Below, piece after piece: positions 15,409 to 23,583 of a DNA stretch of 25,342 nucleotides. Made by a program: the position numbers and the translations under genes. Source of the DNA: an uncultured Collinsella sp. (GTDB lineage Bacteria; Actinomycetota; Coriobacteriia; Coriobacteriales; Coriobacteriaceae). The stretch spans positions 1 through 25,342 of the forward strand of contig CAUBVH010000022.1 in the NCBI GenBank assembly GCA_958439425.1, written 5' to 3'. Position 1 is the stretch's first letter. Every line of letters begins with the position of its first letter. The notes below the pieces were generated by a model, which saw only the letters and a list, made by a program, of their open reading frames with translations, made no database searches and was not told the origin of the DNA.

Positions 15409-16590
15409 TTACAGCTGTTCGGCCGGACGGTCGGGCGAGCTGAAGCCCGAGTCAAATGTGACGACGCACGAGACATCGGGTCGGCGCTCGTGCACGATGC
15501 GCGTGACGAGCTCCAGCAGCTCCTCGTCGGATATGTCAAAGCCGTCGGGACGCACCAGGTCAAACGAAACGAACCCGTCGTGCTCGTGCAGGTCGTGGAT
15601 GGAGAGCGCGGGATCGATCTGCATGACGCCGCGCTTGACCCATCCGCGCAGGTCGTCGCCGGTGGTGGCGATGGGGTCGCAGTGCAGCGTGATACCGATG
15701 CCCATCTGCCGTTTGATATCGTGCTCGATGGTGTCCAGAATCTCGTGGTGCTCAAACGCATCGCCCTCGCCGGGCATCTCCACGTGGGCGCTGGCAAACT
15801 GACGACCGGGGCCGTAGTCGTGCACCATCAGGTCGTGTGTGCCCAAGACCTGCGGATAGGACATGATCTTGTCGCGGATTGCCTGGACGAGCTTGGGGTC
15901 GGGCGCTTGCCCCAGCAACGGGCTGATGGCGTCGCGCACCAGGCCCATGCCGCTGATGCAGATGAAGATGCCCACGCCCAGGCCTGCCCAGCCATCGAGG
16001 TCAAAGCCGGTCGTCTGCGAAATAAGCGCTGCGGCCAGGACCGAGGCCGAGGTAATGACGTCGTTTTTGGAATCCTGCGCCGTGGCGATGAGTGTTTCGG
16101 AATCGATACGGTTGCCCAGCGCGCGGTTGAATGCGGCCATCCAGAGCTTAACGAGCATGGATGTAGCCAGTGCCGCAAGGGAAACGAGCGTGTAAGCGGT
16201 GGGGGAAGGCTTGATGATCTTGGTGACCGACTCGAGGATCAGGTTGATGCCGACGGCGCAAACCAGGACGGCGACAAACAAGCCGGCGAGGTACTCGTAG
16301 CGGCCGTGGCCATAGGGGTGGCCTTCGTCTGCCGGGCGGCTGGCGAGGCGGAACCCGAGCAGGCTCACGATGTTGCTCGAGGCATCGGAGAGGTTGTTGA
16401 AAGCGTCGGCGATGAGGGAGACGGAGCCAGCGAGCAGGCCCGCGATGCCCTTGGCCAGGCACAAGGTGATGTTGAGGCCAATGCAGATGAGGCTTGCGGC
16501 GAAGCCCGCGTTGGTGCGGCAGGAGGTATCGACCGGCTCGCCCTCGCTGCCGGGAACAAGCGTATGTACCAGCCGATTTACAAATAGCAT
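15409..16590 (-). CDS. cation diffusion facilitator transporter, probable manganese exporter
   Basis: Proton-coupled divalent metal efflux protein of the CDF family in the cytoplasmic membrane. The 393-aa product has about six membrane helices, the family segment GHPYGHGRYEYLAG (about 90-103), and a C-terminal cytoplasmic domain. The metal site residues are N65-x3-D69 in helix 2 (FNNLSD) and D173-x3-D177 in helix 5 (QDSKNDV). Zinc and iron CDFs carry H/D-x3-D and H-x3-D there, whereas the Asn-Asp plus Asp-Asp set matches MntE-type manganese exporters. The C-terminus (about 300-393) is longer than in minimal CDFs and contains a second ferredoxin-like stretch. The start is the ATG at 16590, preceded by GAGGA with 8-nt spacing; upstream in-frame ATGs lack a ribosome site. 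It is divergent from the zinc-ribbon gene. Confidence 0.9.
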   Translation of the reverse strand: MLFVNRLVHTLVPGSEGEPVDTSCRTNAGFAASLICIGLNITLCLAKGIAGLLAGSVSLIADAFNNLSDASSNIVSLLGFRLASRPADEGHPYGHGRYEYLAGLFVAVLVCAVGINLILESVTKIIKPSPTAYTLVSLAALATSMLVKLWMAAFNRALGNRIDSETLIATAQDSKNDVITSASVLAAALISQTTGFDLDGWAGLGVGIFICISGMGLVRDAISPLLGQAPDPKLVQAIRDKIMSYPQVLGTHDLMVHDYGPGRQFASAHVEMPGEGDAFEHHEILDTIEHDIKRQMGIGITLHCDPIATTGDDLRGWVKRGVMQIDPALSIHDLHEHDGFVSFDLVRPDGFDISDEELLELVTRIVHERRPDVSCVVTFDSGFSSPDRPAEQL

Positions 16591-16761
16591 AGCGGTCGTC
16601 CTCACAATCATGTTTAAGGGGATAGTGTAGCTCGCGCGGGGGCGCCGTGCACCGATGCTCAGAAAATGCAGCAATAGTCTGCCGGTGCTAACGAGCGAGC
16701 CTTCTCGTCTGCCTGGGTGGTCCATTTTGGGCCACATGGGTATGGGCATGTGCCTGTTTGC

Positions 16762-16780
16762 TCGACATACTCAATGTCGA
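16762..16780. promoter_or_regulatory. perfect inverted repeat, possible operator
   Basis: TCGACAT-ACTCA-ATGTCGA is a perfect 7-bp inverted repeat with a five-base spacer, 28 bases before the zinc-ribbon gene start. The 19-bp dyad has the size of a dimeric repressor site but matches no operator I recognise. It could also act as an mRNA hairpin near the ribosome site. Confidence 0.4.
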
Positions 16781-16808
16781 CAGCCCCTGTGCAAAGGAGG
16801 ACGTTTCC

Positions 16809-18146
16809 ATGGACGAGATGTTTGCCATTAAATGTCAAAACTGCGGCGGCCCTATGTACTCGCACCAAGCTAAGCGCAGCTTTGAGTGCGCTTATTGCGG
16901 TGCGGTCATTCCGTGGCAGGCGGACGCCGGAGAGCCCAAGAGCGCTTTGGGCATTCGCCATACGCCGTTGACGGTGGTGGATGGACTGCTCAAGCTCACG
17001 CATGTGTCGCAACTCGAGCGCCCGGAGGACCCGGACTGGTATTTCTTTAATGAGCACTGGCGCAATCAGTCGGTTCTGGAGCATCTGCTGTGGGAAGACC
17101 GCGGCACGGCCCAGGAGTTCCAAGAGGCCACGCATGTGAGCATTCCTTGCCCCTTCTGCGGAGCGTCCTTTGAGGGCGAGTCAACGCAGCGTGTGTTTGA
17201 GTGCCCGTCCTGCGGCAACAAGATCGGCATTGCCGACCTGCTCAAGCCCGGTACGTTTAGCAAACGTCTGACCATGGGCGTGGGTGCGGAGTATGTGCCG
17301 GAGCAGAGTATTCCCTGCGAAATCTCACCGCAGCAGGCACGTGTCAACGCGCTGCAGCTGGTGCGCCAGTACCCGGATGCCTTTGCCGGGCACGACGTGG
17401 AAGACGCGATCCAAAACGACATGATGCTCTTCTATTTCCCCATGGCGCTGGCGGACCTGCGTATGATGGCGAGCTTCCCGGGCAAGGGCCTGGGCAAGGA
17501 AACCCTGGTGTACTACGAGGTGCTCGACTGGGCATATCCCAGGGCAAACTACCTGGACGTTCGCCTTATGGGCATTCTGGAGCCATGGGACTTTGCCAAG
17601 GTTGGGTCGTTCGACCCGGCCATGCAGGAAGGCGACTTCCGCGTTGTCTCCGTCGATGCGTCCACCAAGGACCAGGTGGTCATTGACAAGCTGGCGCTCG
17701 ACATTGTCGACAACGATGCCGAGACTTTCCTGGGGCTCAATAAAAAGAGCATCCGCACCTGGGCGCGCAAGGCCCGCAAGCACAAGGACGGCCTGGTTAT
17801 GGTGCCGGTCTACTTTGTCGATCGTCCCGCGTCGGATGGACGTAATGGCGAGCAGGTGCGCATTGCCGTGAACGGCCAGACGGGCCGTGCGGCGGCGGTG
17901 GTGTTTAGCGACAAGCGCGAGACGCATATTGTGGCGCCGCTCAATCCGAGCCTGCATCTGTCCGGCGAAAGCACCGTTCACGCCACGCCCGTCGAGGTCA
18001 AATACATCAAATCGCCATTCCTGTACCAAATTGTGCGCCGTGGAGGCGACGAGCAGCCACGTCAGGTGGCAGCGGCTGCCGAGGGTTCCTGCCGAGAGGA
18101 GAAGCCCAAACGCCGCGGCCTACTGGGTGCGCTATTTGGGAAGTAG
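16809..18146 (+). CDS. protein with two zinc ribbons (TFIIB-type zinc-ribbon family)
   Basis: Unknown function; 445 aa, probably cytoplasmic. Two rubredoxin-like zinc ribbons are visible: C9-x2-C12...C27-x2-C30 and C114-x2-C117...C132-x2-C135. The middle region is alpha/beta with no motif I know. Near residues 340-370 the segment VMVPVYFVD...VRIAVNGQTGRAA matches a pattern common in bacterial proteins annotated as TFIIB-type zinc ribbon-containing, where it usually reads LPVW...AMNGQTGK. Those proteins often end in membrane helices; here the C-terminus is basic (KPKRRGLLGALFGK) with none. The start at 16809 is set by AAAGGAGG at 16794-16801; an upstream in-frame ATG at 16758 would run through the inverted repeat. 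A terminator follows directly. Confidence 0.8.
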   Translation: MDEMFAIKCQNCGGPMYSHQAKRSFECAYCGAVIPWQADAGEPKSALGIRHTPLTVVDGLLKLTHVSQLERPEDPDWYFFNEHWRNQSVLEHLLWEDRGTAQEFQEATHVSIPCPFCGASFEGESTQRVFECPSCGNKIGIADLLKPGTFSKRLTMGVGAEYVPEQSIPCEISPQQARVNALQLVRQYPDAFAGHDVEDAIQNDMMLFYFPMALADLRMMASFPGKGLGKETLVYYEVLDWAYPRANYLDVRLMGILEPWDFAKVGSFDPAMQEGDFRVVSVDASTKDQVVIDKLALDIVDNDAETFLGLNKKSIRTWARKARKHKDGLVMVPVYFVDRPASDGRNGEQVRIAVNGQTGRAAAVVFSDKRETHIVAPLNPSLHLSGESTVHATPVEVKYIKSPFLYQIVRRGGDEQPRQVAAAAEGSCREEKPKRRGLLGALFGK

Positions 18147-18188
18147 GGGAGCGGTGCCGGTCGGCATGGCGGTGTGATAGCCAGGGGC

Positions 18189-18226
18189 ACGGGGCGGCTC
18201 GCAGGGGTGCGGGCCGCCCCGTTTTT
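18189..18226 (+). terminator. Rho-independent terminator of zinc-ribbon gene
   Basis: ACGGGGCGGC (18189-18198) pairs with GCCGCCCCGT (18213-18222), followed by TTTT. This insulates the CRISPR-Cas locus from upstream transcription. Confidence 0.9.
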
Positions 18227-18276
18227 GTGCGGCGACAAGGTACGTGGGCGCTCCATTAAACACTTATGCTCACAGC

Positions 18277-18303
18277 GCAAACGTTGGGCAACATTACGTT
18301 TGC
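18277..18303. promoter_or_regulatory. perfect 8-bp inverted repeat upstream of the Cas locus
   Basis: GCAAACGT (18277-18284) and ACGTTTGC (18296-18303) are perfect complements separated by 11 nt. The dyad overlaps a candidate -35 (TTGGGC, 18284-18289) whose -10 would be TAGCTA (18307-18312) at 17-nt spacing. Operator for the cas promoter or a hairpin are both possible. Confidence 0.45.
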
Positions 18304-18312
18304 CGATAGCTA
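18284..18312 (+). promoter_or_regulatory. weak candidate promoter for the cas operon
   Basis: TTGGGC, 17-nt spacer, TAGCTA. If used, the cas9 mRNA would start near 18319 with a leader of about 190 nt, fully antisense to the tracrRNA gene. The match to consensus is only moderate. Confidence 0.25.
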
Positions 18313-18343
18313 TTAAAAAAAGTCCGTAAGCGGTAGTAGTATC

Positions 18344-18374
18344 AAAAAAAGAGGGGCTCCAAATGGAACCCCTC
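18344..18374 (-). terminator. Rho-independent terminator of tracrRNA
   Basis: On the minus strand GAGGGGTTCC pairs with GGAGCCCCTC (10 bp, one G-U) around an ATTT loop, and seven T follow. The plus strand has no T tract after the hairpin, so it should act on tracrRNA only. Confidence 0.9.
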
Positions 18375-18477
18375 TGGCAAGTCAAATTGTCCCCTACGGG
18401 ACGCCTTCCAAGGAAGGCATTTTTGGCAAAGCCGTATTTTGACTCGCAGTGTCGATGTAACTGGTAATCGACAAGGC
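18344..18477 (-). ncRNA. tracrRNA of the type II-A CRISPR system
   Basis: Read on the minus strand. The anti-repeat occupies 18436-18469 and is complementary to the array repeat: a lower stem (GUUUUG with CAAAAU), a bulge of GA against GAGU, an 11-bp upper stem, one C-C mismatch, then 12 more pairs. Downstream come a nexus hairpin GGC-UUU-GCC (18425-18433), a hairpin at 18403-18418 (GCCTTCCTTGGAAGGC), a hairpin at 18389-18402 (GTCCC-GTAG-GGGAC), and a terminator at 18351-18374 followed by seven U. The 5' end is approximate: minus-strand TATGTT (18489-18484) could be its -10, or TTGTAG/TTAAAT at 18541-18514 could give a longer form. The layout parallels Streptococcus pyogenes tracrRNA, including AAAAU-x-x-GGCU after the bulge. 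Confidence 0.9.
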
Positions 18478-18509
18478 AACTGTAACATAGCGCGGAAGGG
18501 CTGGTCGAC

Positions 18510-21500
18510 ATGAATTTAAGAAACTACTCTGGCGACTACAATATCGGCCTCGACATGGGAACCGGCTCCGTTGGCTGGGCGGTGACTGATGCCCAGGGCA
18601 AGCTTCTGCATTTTAAGAAGCAGCCAACGTGGGGTAGCCGTTTGTTCGATAGTGCGCAGCCGGCGTCCGAGGCGCGCGTTCATCGTGGGCAGCGCCGCCG
18701 TTACGTGCGCCGTCGTTGGCGCCTCGACTTGCTGCAAAAGCTGTTCGAGCCTGCGATGAGTGAGGTTGACCCCGGCTTTTTCATGCGACTCAATCAGTCG
18801 CGAACCATCGAAGGCGACCCGATTTTTACCAAGGACTTCACCAAGGCCGATTACTACGATCGCTTCCCGACCATCTATCATCTGCGCGCTTACCTTATGG
18901 ACACCGATGAGCAGGCCGATCTTCGTTTGGTCTATCTTGCAATCCATAACATCGTTAAGCATCGCGGTAACTTTTTGCGCCAGGGAGAGAAGCTGACGGC
19001 AAAGACGGCGAAGACGTCGGATGCTCTTAAGAACCTTAATGGTGCTTTGAAGGCATGGTGCGAATCGAGAGAATACGAGTTCGCGAAGCTTGATGAACCC
19101 TCTGTAGCGAAAATCTTGGCTGACGAGAGGTCTTCTCGTTCGCAAAAGGCAAAAGACATTCAGGCGCTTGTAAAAGTGGACACTGCGGATGCGGCTGCGA
19201 ACAAAAAGCTGGCAAAGGCTTTGTCGAACGCTGTCGTTGGCCTTCAGTGTGAGTTCAAAGACGTGTTTGGCGATTTTGAATGCGAGGCAACTAAGCTCGC
19301 GCCTTCGGATGACGAGAAGCTAGAAGCGCTGCAGGCCGCATGCCCCGATGACTGCGTGGAGCTTCTTGAGTCCGTTTGCGGTGTTTACTCTGCTTACGTG
19401 CTGCAGGGGCTTTTGTCCTATGCTGAGGGCCGGACAATCTCGGTCAACATGATCGAAAAGTACAATTGTTACGCGGATGATCTTGATCGGCTCAAGACTT
19501 TGGTCCGCGAATATGCTCCCGGCTCATATGAGTCTTTCTTCCGCGGCGCAACCTATCATGATTCGAATAGCGATGACCCCTCACGCGACTACGATGCCTT
19601 TAAGGCACAGGGCTATACCGCATATGACCTGCATAAACTGTCTTACGATGACTTCGCTAAATCCGTAAAGAAGCTCTTTGCGGGAACGGGCGCGGAGACG
19701 GACGAGCGCTATACCGCCATGATGGACGCATTCGACAAACAACGCTTTTTACGTCGCCTTAAGACGAGTGATAACGGTGCCATCTGCTATCAGCTGCATC
19801 TTGAGGAGCTGCAGGCCATTCTCAAAAACCAGGGTCGCTTCTATCCGTTCCTTAAGGACGAGGCTGCGAAGATCGAGAGCCTGGTCACGTTCCGTATCCC
19901 GTACTATGTGGGACCGCTGACGCCTAAAAATGCTGCTCAGGACAAACATGGCAACCACCGATTCCAATGGTCCGAGCGTAAGCCCGGCATGGAAGATGCG
20001 ACGATCACGCCTTGGAACTGGGATACCGTAATCGATAAGAATAAGAGCGCAGAGAATTTTATCCTGCGCATGACGGGTGATTGCACTTATCTTGCTGGCG
20101 AGAAGGTGCTTCCCAAGCAGTCTTTGCTCTATGAGGAGTTCTGCGTTCTGAACGAACTCAATGGCGTTCGCTGGTCCGAAGATGGTGACGATTGGCAACG
20201 CCTGGATGCCGCGCAGCGCGAGGGTATTGTCCATGAGCTTTTCCATAAAAAGCGTCGCGTTACCTACAAGATGATTGCCGACTGGCTTGTAAAAGAGGGC
20301 GACGCGACAAATCCGGTTGTCCGCGGCGGCCAGGGTGAGAGCGGTCTTGAATCGAAGATGGACTCGTACATCTTCTTTGCCAAAGACATCTTTGGTGTGG
20401 ACGAGTTGAGCCGTGCCGAGTATCCGGTTATCGAGAAGATCATTCTTTGGAACACGTTGTTTGAGGACCGCTCGATCCTTAAGGAAAAATTGCAGGATGA
20501 GTTTGGCCCCAGTGGCAACGGAATGCTCGATGCCGAGCAGATTAAAAAGATCTGCAAAAAGCGTCTGACTGGTTGGGGGCGTCTGTCGGAGAAGTTCCTG
20601 ACGGGTATTAGAATTGATACGCAAGCTGGTCGCTCTATGAGCATCATGGACGTGTTGCGAGAAGGAAACCCCAGCTCCGAGCGTCGCTTGGGCGAGACCA
20701 TGGTGATGATGGAGATTCTCCACGACAACACGCTGGGCTTCCAGGAAAAAGTGGATGAACACAATCGCAAATATTATGCCGAACACGAGAAGTCTCTAGG
20801 CGTAAATGAGCTTCCCGGATCCCCGGCGATTCGTCGCAGCTTGAATCAAGCGATTCGCATTGTCGACGAAATCGCAAAGATTGCGGGGCACGCGCCGGCC
20901 AACGTTTTTGTTGAGGTGACTCACGACGAGGACGAAAAGAAAAAGGGCAAGCGGGCCACGAAGCGCTGGGACGCCATCGAGGATGCGCTCAAGGCGTTTA
21001 AGGCCGAGGGCTGCGACCTGGCTGTTATGGACGATTTCAAGGAGCTCAAGGCAGCCAATGTAGACCTTGACGAGCGCCTGACTCTCTATTTGATGCAGAA
21101 CGGAAAATGCCTGTATTCGGGCCGCGCTATCGACCTCAATAAGCTTATGGCGGGATCGGGTGAGTACGAGGTCGACCATATCATTCCGCGCGCCTATATT
21201 AAGGACGACAGCCTCGAAAACAAGGCGTTGGTGTACCGCGAGGAGAACCAGCACAAGACCGATCAGCTTTTGATTGATAAGAGCATTCGCTGGAAGATGG
21301 GCGAAACGTGGAAGCAGCTGCATCAGGCGAAGCTCATTGGCGATAAAAAGTATCGCAACCTGCTGAGGTCTTCCATAAACGAGAATGCCATGAAGGGCTT
21401 CGTCGCGCGCCAGCTCGTGGAGACGAGCCAGATGGTCAAGATGGCGCAGGCGTTGCTTGAGGCGCGTTATGCCGACGAGGGAACGAAGATCGTTCCCGTT

Positions 21501-22715
21501 AAGGCGAGCGTATCGCACAACCTTCGTGAGGCAGCCGGCTTGGTCAAATGCCGCGAAGCCAATGATTTCCATCATGCGCATGATGCCTATCTGGCATGTC
21601 GCTTGGGCCTGTTTATTCAGATGCGCCACCCCGGAATGTATGAGAACCCCATTGGCTACTCGCACGTGATTAAGAAGTACGTGCGCGAGCAGTCCGAGCT
21701 GTTTAAGAAAACCCACCGCATGCCTGGATCAACGGGTTTCGTTGTCAATAGTTTTATGACTGCGGGATTTGATCCCGAGACGGGCGAGGTCTTTGACGAT
21801 GCCTGGACCGAGGACGACGAGGTCAAGCGTTATAGGGGAAAGTATCTTCCGGACGGCTGGAATGCAGCAGCGGAGGTTGAGAGCATTCGCCGTGCGCTTA
21901 ACTATCGCCAGTGCTACATCTCGAGGATGCCTCAGGAGGATACGGGCGCGTTCTGGAAGGCAACGATTTACTCGCCGCGTGATCCCAAGATGGGTGCAAA
22001 GCTTGAGTTGTCGACCAAGCAGGGGCTCGACGCCAAGCAATACGGTGGTTTTTCGAGCCAGCAGTTTGCGTACTTCTTTATCTATGAGGCCAAAAAGAAG
22101 GGAAAGCCGGTATTCCGGTTCTCTCAGGTTCCCGTGTGGCTCGCGGCGCGCATCGAGGGCGACTCGGCGGCACTCGGCGAGTACGCGCGTGAGCTTGCGG
22201 AGAAGGAGGGTTTGGAGTACGTCGGTATCACGAGGCCGAAGATCTACAAGAAGCAGCTGATTGAGGTTGATGGAGACCGTTTGATTATTACTGGCGCAAA
22301 GGAGGTCAGATCGGGCTCTCAACTTGCGTTTTCGCAGGATGAGATGTTGCTGTTAAATATGTCTAAAAAGGATGAAAGACTAAGCGTCCTTCCTTTGCTT
22401 GAGGGATTGGTGCACAAGATTGACCACGCTGCCAATGCAACTTGTGGAAAGTTGTCCAGGCAGCTTAAGCTCTCTCGGCTGTCTTCCGTTTCTGTGCTCG
22501 ATGAGTTGCAGCAGCGTGAGCTTGCATTTGGCCTAATTCGTATTGAAAACGGCGCAGATCGAGTCGTTGATCTCTCTGGAATTGGCGGGCCTGCAAAAGC
22601 GGGCGCTATGGTGACGGATATGTCAAAACTAATCAACGAACCAGCGGCCCCGTTCTTTATCATTGACCAGTCTGTAACGGGCATGTTCGAGAGAAGGACC
22701 CGTGTCGGGCTTTAG
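18510..22715 (+). CDS. cas9: CRISPR-associated endonuclease Cas9, type II-A
   Basis: RNA-guided double-strand DNA nuclease, loaded with crRNA and tracrRNA, effector of the locus. The 1401-aa protein has every expected part. RuvC-I is YNIGLDMGTGSVGWA with D15. The arginine-rich bridge helix is at about 55-78 (HRGQRRRYVRRRWR). The REC lobe spans about 80-760. RuvC-II is NVFVEVTHDED with E802. HNH is YEVDHIIPRAYIKDDSLENK with H890. RuvC-III is NDFHHAHDAY with H1021, H1022 and D1025. The PAM-interacting C-terminus starts near 1150. These correspond to D10, E762, H840, H983 and D986 of S. pyogenes Cas9. The start follows GGAAGGG at 18495-18501. The cas1 start overlaps its last codons, and csn2 is present, defining subtype II-A. 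No disruption is seen. PAM and exact clade cannot be read from sequence alone. Confidence 0.97.
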   Translation: MNLRNYSGDYNIGLDMGTGSVGWAVTDAQGKLLHFKKQPTWGSRLFDSAQPASEARVHRGQRRRYVRRRWRLDLLQKLFEPAMSEVDPGFFMRLNQSRTIEGDPIFTKDFTKADYYDRFPTIYHLRAYLMDTDEQADLRLVYLAIHNIVKHRGNFLRQGEKLTAKTAKTSDALKNLNGALKAWCESREYEFAKLDEPSVAKILADERSSRSQKAKDIQALVKVDTADAAANKKLAKALSNAVVGLQCEFKDVFGDFECEATKLAPSDDEKLEALQAACPDDCVELLESVCGVYSAYVLQGLLSYAEGRTISVNMIEKYNCYADDLDRLKTLVREYAPGSYESFFRGATYHDSNSDDPSRDYDAFKAQGYTAYDLHKLSYDDFAKSVKKLFAGTGAETDERYTAMMDAFDKQRFLRRLKTSDNGAICYQLHLEELQAILKNQGRFYPFLKDEAAKIESLVTFRIPYYVGPLTPKNAAQDKHGNHRFQWSERKPGMEDATITPWNWDTVIDKNKSAENFILRMTGDCTYLAGEKVLPKQSLLYEEFCVLNELNGVRWSEDGDDWQRLDAAQREGIVHELFHKKRRVTYKMIADWLVKEGDATNPVVRGGQGESGLESKMDSYIFFAKDIFGVDELSRAEYPVIEKIILWNTLFEDRSILKEKLQDEFGPSGNGMLDAEQIKKICKKRLTGWGRLSEKFLTGIRIDTQAGRSMSIMDVLREGNPSSERRLGETMVMMEILHDNTLGFQEKVDEHNRKYYAEHEKSLGVNELPGSPAIRRSLNQAIRIVDEIAKIAGHAPANVFVEVTHDEDEKKKGKRATKRWDAIEDALKAFKAEGCDLAVMDDFKELKAANVDLDERLTLYLMQNGKCLYSGRAIDLNKLMAGSGEYEVDHIIPRAYIKDDSLENKALVYREENQHKTDQLLIDKSIRWKMGETWKQLHQAKLIGDKKYRNLLRSSINENAMKGFVARQLVETSQMVKMAQALLEARYADEGTKIVPVKASVSHNLREAAGLVKCREANDFHHAHDAYLACRLGLFIQMRHPGMYENPIGYSHVIKKYVREQSELFKKTHRMPGSTGFVVNSFMTAGFDPETGEVFDDAWTEDDEVKRYRGKYLPDGWNAAAEVESIRRALNYRQCYISRMPQEDTGAFWKATIYSPRDPKMGAKLELSTKQGLDAKQYGGFSSQQFAYFFIYEAKKKGKPVFRFSQVPVWLAARIEGDSAALGEYARELAEKEGLEYVGITRPKIYKKQLIEVDGDRLIITGAKEVRSGSQLAFSQDEMLLLNMSKKDERLSVLPLLEGLVHKIDHAANATCGKLSRQLKLSRLSSVSVLDELQQRELAFGLIRIENGADRVVDLSGIGGPAKAGAMVTDMSKLINEPAAPFFIIDQSVTGMFERRTRVGL

Positions 22716-23583
22716 GAACATTGTCATTTCAAACCCCTGCAAATTGCAGTACAAGGGCGGGTACATGGTTGTCCGCCGCGAGGACGACACGGCGAAGGTC
22801 CATCTTTCGGAGATTTCGTCGGTCGTCCTCCAGACCAACCAGGTGTTCATAAGCGCTTATCTGCTCTCGGAGCTTGCCAAGGCAAAGGTCGCGTTTGTCG
22901 TTTCTGACGAGAAGCGCGATCCCATTGGGCAGTATTTGCCGCTATACGGGGCCCATAACACCAGCAAGCGTATCGCAGAACAGCTTGAGTGGGGCGAGCC
23001 GATTAAAAAGCGCGTATGGCAACGCATCGTACGCGACAAGATTAAGCATCAATCTGACGTGCTTCACACCCGTGCGCGTGAGGAACAGGGCGAGACGCTT
23101 AAGAGCATTGTTGTCGAGGTGCGCTCGGGTGATACGACGAATCGCGAAGGACATGCAGCCCGGCTGTATTTCAACTCTCTGTTTGGTCCATCCTTCTCGA
23201 GGGATGACGATACACCTCTGAATGCTGCTCTCAATTATGGGTATGCGATTCTGCTGTCGAGCGTCAATCGCGAGATCGCAGCGCGCGGATACCTTACGCA
23301 GGTGGGAATCTGCCACAGAAATGAGTTCAACCAGTTCAACTTGAGCTGCGATTTTATGGAGCCGTTTAGGCCTCTTGTCGACCGCATTGTGTTCGATAAC
23401 TTTGACGGCGAGTTCTCTAAGGAGACAAAGCTGCTCTTGGTCGACATGCTCAATCAGGGAATTGCTTATCGAGGCGGCACATATCGCGTGGGCTCCGTAA
23501 TCTCTCTGTATGTTGCCGATTGCTTCAAGGCCCTTGACCGGAAGCTGTCGGTAGACGAAATCGAGTCGTTTGAGGTCGTATGA
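22702..23583 (+). CDS. cas1: CRISPR integrase Cas1, type II-A
   Basis: Metal-dependent integrase that, with Cas2, inserts new spacers at the leader end of the array. The 293-aa protein resembles S. pyogenes Cas1 across its length: the start MSGFRNIVIS parallels MAGWRTVVV, and NREGHAARLYF, NQFNLSCDFMEPFRPLVD are family hallmarks. Catalytic residues are E149, H205 and E220. The GTG at 22702 is chosen because it fits that N-terminus; it overlaps the cas9 end by 14 nt and has AGAAGGA just upstream. Its stop overlaps the cas2 start (ATGA), indicating translational coupling within cas9-cas1-cas2-csn2. Confidence 0.97.
   Translation: MSGFRNIVISNPCKLQYKGGYMVVRREDDTAKVHLSEISSVVLQTNQVFISAYLLSELAKAKVAFVVSDEKRDPIGQYLPLYGAHNTSKRIAEQLEWGEPIKKRVWQRIVRDKIKHQSDVLHTRAREEQGETLKSIVVEVRSGDTTNREGHAARLYFNSLFGPSFSRDDDTPLNAALNYGYAILLSSVNREIAARGYLTQVGICHRNEFNQFNLSCDFMEPFRPLVDRIVFDNFDGEFSKETKLLLVDMLNQGIAYRGGTYRVGSVISLYVADCFKALDRKLSVDEIESFEVV

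Noticed and set aside
16591..16808. Manganese (yybP-ykoY) riboswitch before the CDF exporter
   Set aside because: The conserved loop sequences were not seen on the minus strand. A GTGGTCC/GGGCCAC hairpin near 16718-16736 exists but has no matching context or T tract.
18436..18469. A lone degenerate CRISPR repeat or remnant array upstream of cas9
   Set aside because: It is followed on the minus strand by a nexus, hairpins and a terminator with U run, which identifies it as the tracrRNA anti-repeat.
18439..18470. Plus-strand cas9 promoter inside the anti-repeat (TTGACT with TAATCG)
   Set aside because: The spacing is 20 nt, and TTTTGACT is already explained by pairing with the repeat's lower stem and bulge, so the resemblance is probably coincidental.
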